Positions 57,646-64,000 of a DNA stretch of 64,000 bases are shown piece by piece (position 1 is the first letter of the stretch; each line of letters opens with the position of its first letter). The notes below the pieces were generated by a model. That model was not told the DNA's origin, did no database searches, and was given only the letters and a program-made list of their open reading frames with translations. The DNA comes from Cyathus striatus (taxonomy: Eukaryota > Basidiomycota > Agaricomycetes > Agaricales > Nidulariaceae), in NCBI GenBank assembly GCA_025738555.1, contig JAOVFP010000008.1, forward strand, positions 1,488,001 through 1,552,000. The letters run 5' to 3'. The position numbers and the translations under genes are program-made.

Positions 57646-60196
57646 ATGCTCACGACGCTGCCCGCAGAACTTATCTTGCAAATCCTTTCGTATCTTCCTC
57701 TCAAGAGCATATCTTCCATACGACAACTCAATAAATCATGGGAAGACTTCATTAATACCAATTCGAGCAACGTATTCCGTAACGCAGGCATAGTGCACGG
57801 TTTCGTGGGTCGGGACGATGCGTTGCTGAGCGATGTCCTTGAGGAAGGTGTTTTCCGGGAGCGCGTAGCGAGAGGAGTTAAACGTTGGGAAGACTGGTGT
57901 AAGTACCCTTTTTATTGTCATATTTAATGTCTCGTAATAACCGTTGGCCGATGCGGTGAACAGGTAGAAGGCGCATGGATATGAGGAATAGCTGGCTGGC
58001 TCACGCACCGTCATACATACGGCTCTACGATTCGCTCAACCATAAATCGGTACATCGGATTAAGGTTGACGAGGGACGCGGCTTCATCATCACGACTTCG
58101 CAAATGGGAGGGTTGACCGTAGTGGATATGGAGAGCGATAAATTGTTATGGGGTTTACCTGGGGTGCGTTCTGCTATCTTTTAGTATGGCTTCGCTCCTT
58201 TACTCACTCGCTCTTAACCATAAGGGATACGTACGCCCATTCGCACATATCGAATACGAAGCTGGGTATCTGATATTTGACCGCTCGAGCGGGAGCAAAG
58301 AAGTCTGGCGGCTCTCTTCTCTTCCTACCCCTTCCATTCCACCGCATGCACCACCAGACGAAAGTCAGATCAGAATTGCTTCTCTGACTACGTTGGGGTC
58401 GACCTTGCCAGGGCACTTCACGCCACACGCACATATTATCCCTCCGGGTCACACACGCGCTTATCGTTTCGTGTATCCAGACCTCCTGGCAGCCTCAACT
58501 GATACGTTGTACATCTACAACATCCTTACTGCTACTCTCGTCTCTACAATCACGGGCTTACAAGATCCGGAATTAGGGGACCTTAACTACGTCGATCTGA
58601 GCGCAAGCCATGTCTTTGTGGCCGCTCAGCGGGGGTGAGAGTGTTCAGTCGACAGACTGGGGGGCGCGTACTCGATCTACCAAGCGATAAGTGGGAGTAT
58701 GGTAGACGTGTAGGGCTGGACACGATGCAAGGCGAGGAGAAGGGGTTTGTGTGTGGGGTTAGCGAGCAAATGTACGAAGATGAGGATGAGGTACAGGAAG
58801 ATGATGGAGATGAGGATTATGAGGATTATTACGAGGATGAGTGGGACGTTTCGGTTGCTTCGAGACGACAGGTTTGGAAGCAACGGGGTGTCGCGTCTGG
58901 AACGTCGCAAAAGGAGTCGGGTTTGCCCCTGCGGACTTGGGAAACGCGCTGGGGCGGGGATAGGGTTCGAGATGCGATGGCGGTTGAGCATCGTGTCGTT
59001 GTTGATCATGTACCCTCGGACGAGGGGCAGAACAGAGGAAGGAGGGTAGTTGATGAGTTTATTGCAGGTGAGCGTCGGTTTTCAAGGTTCTTTTGTTTGA
59101 GGACATCATCGTGTTAATGGAGCCAATTCATAGTACACGTATCGAGAGATGGGAAACACTTCGTAGCTCTTCTTTCTAACTCGAGGGTCGTTCTAGTGCA
59201 TAATTTTGAACGAGCTATCGCACCAACTCCACCGCCGCCTTCTAAAGCTCAAACCGAATTAATCTCCGAGTCTTATCAGCAAAATGAGGTGTCGCAGGGT
59301 CGGGAGACCAGGCAAGCGGTTTCGCTGGATGACCTTACGCTCGACATTCAACTTGGCTCGCGACGCTCGCCTTCTGTGTATCTCGCTTTCGAGGATGATA
59401 GAGTGGCGGTTGTGACGGTGCGCTCCCATTTTCAGTATTCTATTAAAATATATGCGCTAATGTTTACTTTTGTGCCTCTTCTCCGCATAGCAATCAGCCT
59501 TATGGGTCATCCACGTACCTCCTCCTACCTCGTTTGCCTATACTGACACAAGTATCTATCCAACTCTCCCTATTCGAATTACTAGAGTACCAGGACTCAA
59601 CACCCCATGGCACCTCGCTCGCGTGTCGTGTCTTCAACTATCGCCTACTGGGGTGTACATCAATTGGCAAAAGGATCCTGGATGTGTATTGAGCGATGCT
59701 GAGTGGATTGGTGTCGACGATAGACTTGCAGACCAGGAAGAGCTGCAGCAGAGTATGTTCGAGAGCGACGATGAACAGAGTAGTATGTTGCGTATCGTGC
59801 GTGATGAGCCGAGTACGTCGGGCGGATCGTGGATGAAACGGCAGAATGAGGAGAGGTTTGAGAGGGAATTTTGGAGTAAGATCGGGGAGGGGGGCTGTTA
59901 TGCTAGTATGTTCACCCCATTTATCCATTGTTCCATTGTTATGTTTTTCTTTTAGCAATTTGCTATATTCTTTATTTTTTCATTTTCTGTTGCTGGTATT
60001 ATGGATAGATCTAACTAAGGTATAGGTACTCCGCAAGGTGATTTAATTGTTTTAGATGATGGGATTCGTGAGCTTCTTCTTATTTTATGGAATGGTATAC
60101 TGAGTTTAAATATTAGAGGTTGGAATGGATTTGCGACAGAACACAGTAGCTGCTGTTGAGTTTATTCCAAGGTGGAGTGTGGATGTAAATACGTGA
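57646..60196 (+). CDS. F-box protein (frame break in exon 3)
   Basis: Exons 57646-57898, 57964-58163, 58225-59067, 59134-59417, 59491-59905, 60026-60094 and 60147-60196. About 704 residues if one base is added at the break. The F-box is residues 1-45: MLTTLPAELILQILSYLPLK, SISSIRQLNKSWEDF. The rest is beta-strand rich, of the propeller-like kind usual in mushroom F-box proteins (RIKVDEGRGFIITTSQMGG, RPFAHIEYEAGYLIFDR). An acidic insert follows (DEDEVQEDDGDEDYEDYYED). The C-terminus is AAVEFIPRWSVDVNT. Role: substrate receptor of an SCF ubiquitin ligase; target unknown. At 58631-58635 a GGGGG run carries a frame shift that fits one missing G; sequencing error or a damaged allele are both possible. 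Confidence 0.82.
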
Positions 60197-60930
60197 GAGA
60201 GTGGGAAAGAGAAAAATGATTTGTAAAGTAATGCATGGTAGCAATATTTATGTGAACTCCATGTAAAATTGTGAATTCCTTGTCAATAGCAACAAGAACA
60301 TGGCTTAGTGGTCAAATGTGGTCTTCAATGAGAGTGGAAATGCTGGCAGCTGAGAATGCTGTTGGTTTAGCTGGCAGTAATTGTAGAATTATATTAGCTA
60401 TTCAAATGTCACAATAGGGGGATTCAAATATGGCTGTTTTGTAGTGTTACTACCTGTTGCCATGGAGCAGTCACTACAATCTTGCCAAAAATGTGATCAG
60501 AAATTCAAACAGAGAATTCTAATGTAAATGTTCCCTATGTTTTACTCTTTTCCACTTTGAAATTTCATTAAACATTTGGAGGTTGCATAGATATTAATAT
60601 ATTCAAACATTCTATCTAATAAATTATATATTTTTGTAAGGTGAAAGGAAGTGGTTCTTGTAAGTATGATCCAAACATTATGAACTCTAAACTGATTGAC
60701 ACTCATTCTTCTTGGCAATGATACAGAAATCACTGTAATATATCATGTATCACCATATTCAAATTCCCCTAATGATAATCATTCCATGCCACCTCCACAT
60801 ATGCTTTTAGATATGTTGCTGTACCTATTATGTATTTTACTGACAATGTGCTACTGTTAATTTTATGTATTTAAGTAGTTTACAGTGTACTGTAAATACT
60901 TATCCATTTGCCTCTTGCTTCTCCCCCCTG

Positions 60931-61226
60931 CATACTATTAGTCTCGGCTACCCATCTGTTTGCAGTGATTCATCCTAAAAAGGACTTTCCACTGCAACTG
61001 TCTGGGAAATGACCAGCCACTTTAGAAGGAGTGTGCATTCCACATTTATCAGGAATTTGGAAGGCTTGTCTTGCATGACAAAGGCCTGAAATGTTCACAT
61101 GACCTACCTGTTTTGGTATGTATTTCCTGCTTTGTAATCATAGAAATGTGTCATGTCCTCCACCCATCCACAGTATGTTATCCATGTCCTCTTAGTTTTG
61201 CTACTCTGTATCATTATTTTTTGATA
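60931..61226 (+). repeat. Left arm of an inverted repeat pair
   Basis: It pairs with 61680-61978 in reverse complement at about 90 percent by eye: ATCTGTTTGCAG, AATGACCAGCCACTTTAGAA, TACCTGTTTTGGTATGTATT and others are shared. Confidence 0.8.
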
Positions 61227-61679
61227 GGGACTCTGTAAATTTGTTATGTCTACATCCTTCCAATTTAGTGAAGATTTGCCCCATTAACAGTCAGTCTCAG
61301 AGTATTGTGTTTCATCATTTCTTTGATTTTATTGTCACTCTTATTGTATATGTCTCACAGAATATCACTATGTCCTCATTTTTATTTTAATTCACTAATT
61401 CCCTTCCACACCTTAGAACATCACAGGCCAAATGGATGTTCAACCAAGTTGGGAGGGTTACAGAAGATTAAAGAAAAGTCTGTTTGTAAATTTTGACTGT
61501 AATAGTAGTTGCTTCAGGATTATTTTATTGTGTTCAAACATCAATGCAATTCTTGTGTAATTCTCTTCAAATTCTCTTAAGTAATTACTAACATGTATAC
61601 TTATAAGTACTACATCATTGACTATGAATTGGAGTACATGAAGCAATATTATGGTCAGGTAACATGATTTAAAGATGTT

Positions 61680-61978
61680 GATCAAAAATAATGATACAAA
61701 GTAGCAAAACTAAGAGGACATGGATAATATACTGTGGATGGGTGGAGGACACAACACATTTCTATGATTACAAAGCAAGAAATACATACCAAAACAGGTA
61801 GATCACATGAAAATTTCAGGCCTTTGTTATGCAAGACAAGCCTTCCGAATTCCCAATAAATGCAGAATGCACACTCCTTCTAAAGTGGCTGGTCATTTCC
61901 CAGATGGTTGCAGTGGGAAGTCCTTTTTAGGATGAATTGCTGCAAACAGATGGGTAGCTGAGACTAGCATACTATGAG
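61680..61978 (-). repeat. Right arm of an inverted repeat pair
   Basis: Reverse complement of 60931-61226. Many of the differences are C/T or G/A transitions. The 450-bp spacer between the arms includes sequence related to 46600-46720. Confidence 0.8.
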
Positions 61979-62590
61979 GTCAAATGTAACAATGTTGTCA
62001 TCAATGTGTCATTTATTTCAACAGTAATTTTTGTTCCCCCAAGGAGTCCATACAGATCCATGCAGATTCCATATGGATTCCACACAGATCTGCACAGTTC
62101 AAGATAGTGTAAAAGTTGAATTGAGAAGCTGTAGAAAATACAGCAGTTTTATATACAGAATAAAACAACTAAACCTAAAATGTGTAAGTTACTTTGGGAC
62201 ACCAGTGAATGACAATCTCAGATTAAGGAATGGAAAATAGAATAAAGTAACATAGCAGAAACACAACAAATGAATGGGAAGTAATTCAGGGAGTCCATTA
62301 TAAGGAATGATGTTGAGTTTTTGTAGAGAGTCCAATGTCAAAGTTCAGGGTCTGCAATTGTGAGCAGTGGTAAAGGGGTATTGATGTATCAAAGTGGTCC
62401 TTGAAATTGGGTATGATGTCAGAGTGGTGTGCAAAGATGTATATTTTCATGAAAGTGAGAGACAGGGAGAGAATGGGGAGGTGAGGATAGGGTGAGAGAG
62501 GCAAAACATGTATAGACATGGCAATGTAGCATGATGCATAATCCAATTTTGGAATGTCTTGAGATGTGCAATATATTGTATTTTAAATCA

Positions 62591-62616
62591 CAGGCACTTT
62601 GCCTGCTCTACACTAG
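62591..62616. repeat. Hairpin end of a dispersed element, CpG-mutated copy
   Basis: CAGGCACTTTGCCTG followed by CTCTACACT corresponds, reversed, to AGTGTAGAGCAGGCGATTCGCCTG at 46364-46387, with the CpGs of the loop replaced. Confidence 0.45.
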
Positions 62617-63115
62617 CACATTCCCTGCAATATTTATTTGGTTCTGAAGCCAGCTTAGTGGTTAAAACAGCTTTCTTATCATCACTATGCATTCCATTTG
62701 TCATCTTGCAGGCAATGACTTTTCCATTCTATAAAGATTTACTTTTGTCTCACCAAATACATGATTGCTTTCATTACCACTAAACTTGCCCAATGACTTG
62801 ACAAACCTTTGTGGTTCAGAACACCTCTCCCCCCTAATCTTTTTCTTGTTGCATCACTAATATTTTTGTTTCAGACATATCAACTTTCAATTAATGACCT
62901 GTATATCTTCTACAATTTCTAATTGGTTTTATATCTCTATACATGTAGTGTAAATTAATCAATTATTCACCATTCTCACCTGTTCATCAATATATTTCAT
63001 CTTCCATGCCCAGCAAAACCTACTTTAGTTTTGGGGTAGTGGGCTTTGCTGCTTTCCAGCCATATTTTATATAAAGAGAGGTAATTTATTCAACTATATC
63101 TATAACAACAAAAAT

Positions 63116-64000
63116 CTACTTCAAATTATTGTATAGATTCATCAATCCCAAACAACTTCTGAATAATTTTCCAATCTTATTCTTGTTCCTGATATTGTTC
63201 CTGATGTCCGAAATAGATCCACACATATCAGGATTTAGAGAAATCATTATTATTCTTTCTGAATTATTTATAATAGTAATGGTGTTATCATTCATAACAA
63301 TTAATTTGGAATTTTTAGGTCTAAAAGAAGGAGGAAGAAAAAATAATCTTCTTCGTGCTTTTACAACCCAGTGATTTACCACCAGACCCATGTTGGTACC
63401 AAATAACTCACAAAAGGAATTGATTTCAGAGAATGTGAAGATGGAAAAAACCTGATTGTTATTGACAATAATACAGTTTGGATCAACATTAAATCTTATC
63501 ACTTCTATGTCATTATTTAGATAAAAAACATGTATGCAAGTGCCATTTTGAACACACCACACTCTGACTGTCTGGTCGAATGCACCAGAAACAATAGTTG
63601 TCCCATCTTGTGAGATGGCAACTGACATGACAGAGACTGAATGGCCCTTTAGTTCATTCATAAGTTTTCCACTATCTAAATTCCACACTCTGACTGTCTC
63701 ATCTCTTGAGCCAGAAACAATAATTAACCCATCCTGTGAGATGGCAACTGACATGACAGAGCCTGAATGGCCTTTTAGTTCATTCAGAAGTTTTCTGGTA
63801 TGTGAACTCCACACTCTATTGTGTCACTTGAGCCAGAAACAATAGTTGTTCCATCCTGTGAAATTGCAACTGAGCAGACTGGATATGAATGTCCTTTTAG
63901 CACATTGAGAAGTTTTCCACTACATGAATTCCACACTCTAACTGTCTTGTCATCTGAGCCAAAAGCAATAATTGACCCATCTTGTGAGATAGCAACTGAA
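63116..64000 (-). pseudogene. End of a WD40-repeat gene, frameshifted, cut by the window edge
   Basis: On the minus strand, from the window edge, at least four WD40 repeats of about 42 residues follow each other (SVAISQDGSIIAFGSDDKTV, VRVWN..., SVMSVAISQDGLIIVSGSRD, SGAFDQTVRVW). The last frame, 63814-63116, then carries a non-repeat tail and stops at 63116. The frame breaks near 63815-63825: ACACTCTATTGTGTC replaces the usual ACACTCTGACTGTC..., so the repeats do not join. Repeats are very similar to one another, as in mushroom NLR-like (NACHT-WD40) genes, but the N-terminal part is outside the window. The sequence shares the CpG loss of the whole block, which suggests silencing and decay. 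Confidence 0.65.

Larger units (their letters stand above)
60197..63115. other. CpG-depleted, AT-rich block without genes
   Basis: From just after the F-box stop codon CpG almost disappears, while TG and CA are abundant. It holds an inverted repeat pair (60931-61226 with 61680-61978) and a hairpin end at 62591-62616 related to 46.37 kb. No coding sequence is supported. Confidence 0.7.

Noticed and set aside
60095..60116. A 22-nt intron near the end of the F-box gene
   Set aside because: It is too short to splice; the acceptor at 60146 gives 52 nt and reaches the same C-terminal frame.

Overview
The window looks like a nuclear contig from a basidiomycete, most probably an Agaricomycete. Genes carry many short GT-AG introns (mostly 47-62 nt). 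The families seen (MBOAT wax-synthase-like acyltransferases, DUF202 membrane proteins, Ser/Thr-rich single-pass surface proteins, F-box proteins, SDRs, small secreted Cys proteins) are typical of mushroom genomes. Intergenic DNA is full of transposon debris. No rRNA, tRNA or CRISPR array was recognised. All exon structures were worked out by eye from reading frames, splice signals and comparison between copies, so they are models.

Layout. 1-3 kb: repeats, including a fold-back Tc1/mariner-type element. 3.5-7.4 kb: two tandem wax-synthase-like acyltransferase genes. 8.3-22.7 kb: mixed single-copy genes (SAM methyltransferase, a small coiled-coil protein, a multi-pass membrane protein, two unrecognised multi-exon genes, a mucin-like single-pass protein, and a divergent HMG-box / DUF202 pair). 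23.3-40 kb: the main acyltransferase array, with five near-full-length copies and three relics, interrupted by a complete secreted GH31 alpha-glucosidase and an SDR. 38.3-42.3 kb: two small secreted proteins on either side of a 1.2 kb giant palindrome. 42-48 kb: repeat-rich and almost gene-free. 48.4-55.0 kb: a multi-pass membrane-protein gene split by a 5.2 kb Mutator-like transposon with terminal inverted repeats and an 11-bp target duplication. 57.6-60.2 kb: a large F-box gene. 60.2-64 kb: a block almost without CpG, holding an inverted repeat pair and the end of a WD40-repeat gene remnant.

How it fits together. Seven near-full-length acyltransferase copies share one phase-2 intron in the same Gly codon and most share a TATA-like box about 57-80 bp before the ATG, so they arose by local duplication. 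They fall into three subgroups: copies 1, 2 and 5; copies 3 and 4 plus two relics; copies 6 and 7 plus one relic. Several copies are damaged. Frameshifts in copies 5 and 7, and one in the F-box gene, each fit loss of one base in a C or G run, so assembly error must be excluded before calling them pseudogenes. No terpene synthase, polyketide synthase or P450 lies in the window, so any role for the array in a specialised-metabolite pathway is only a hypothesis.
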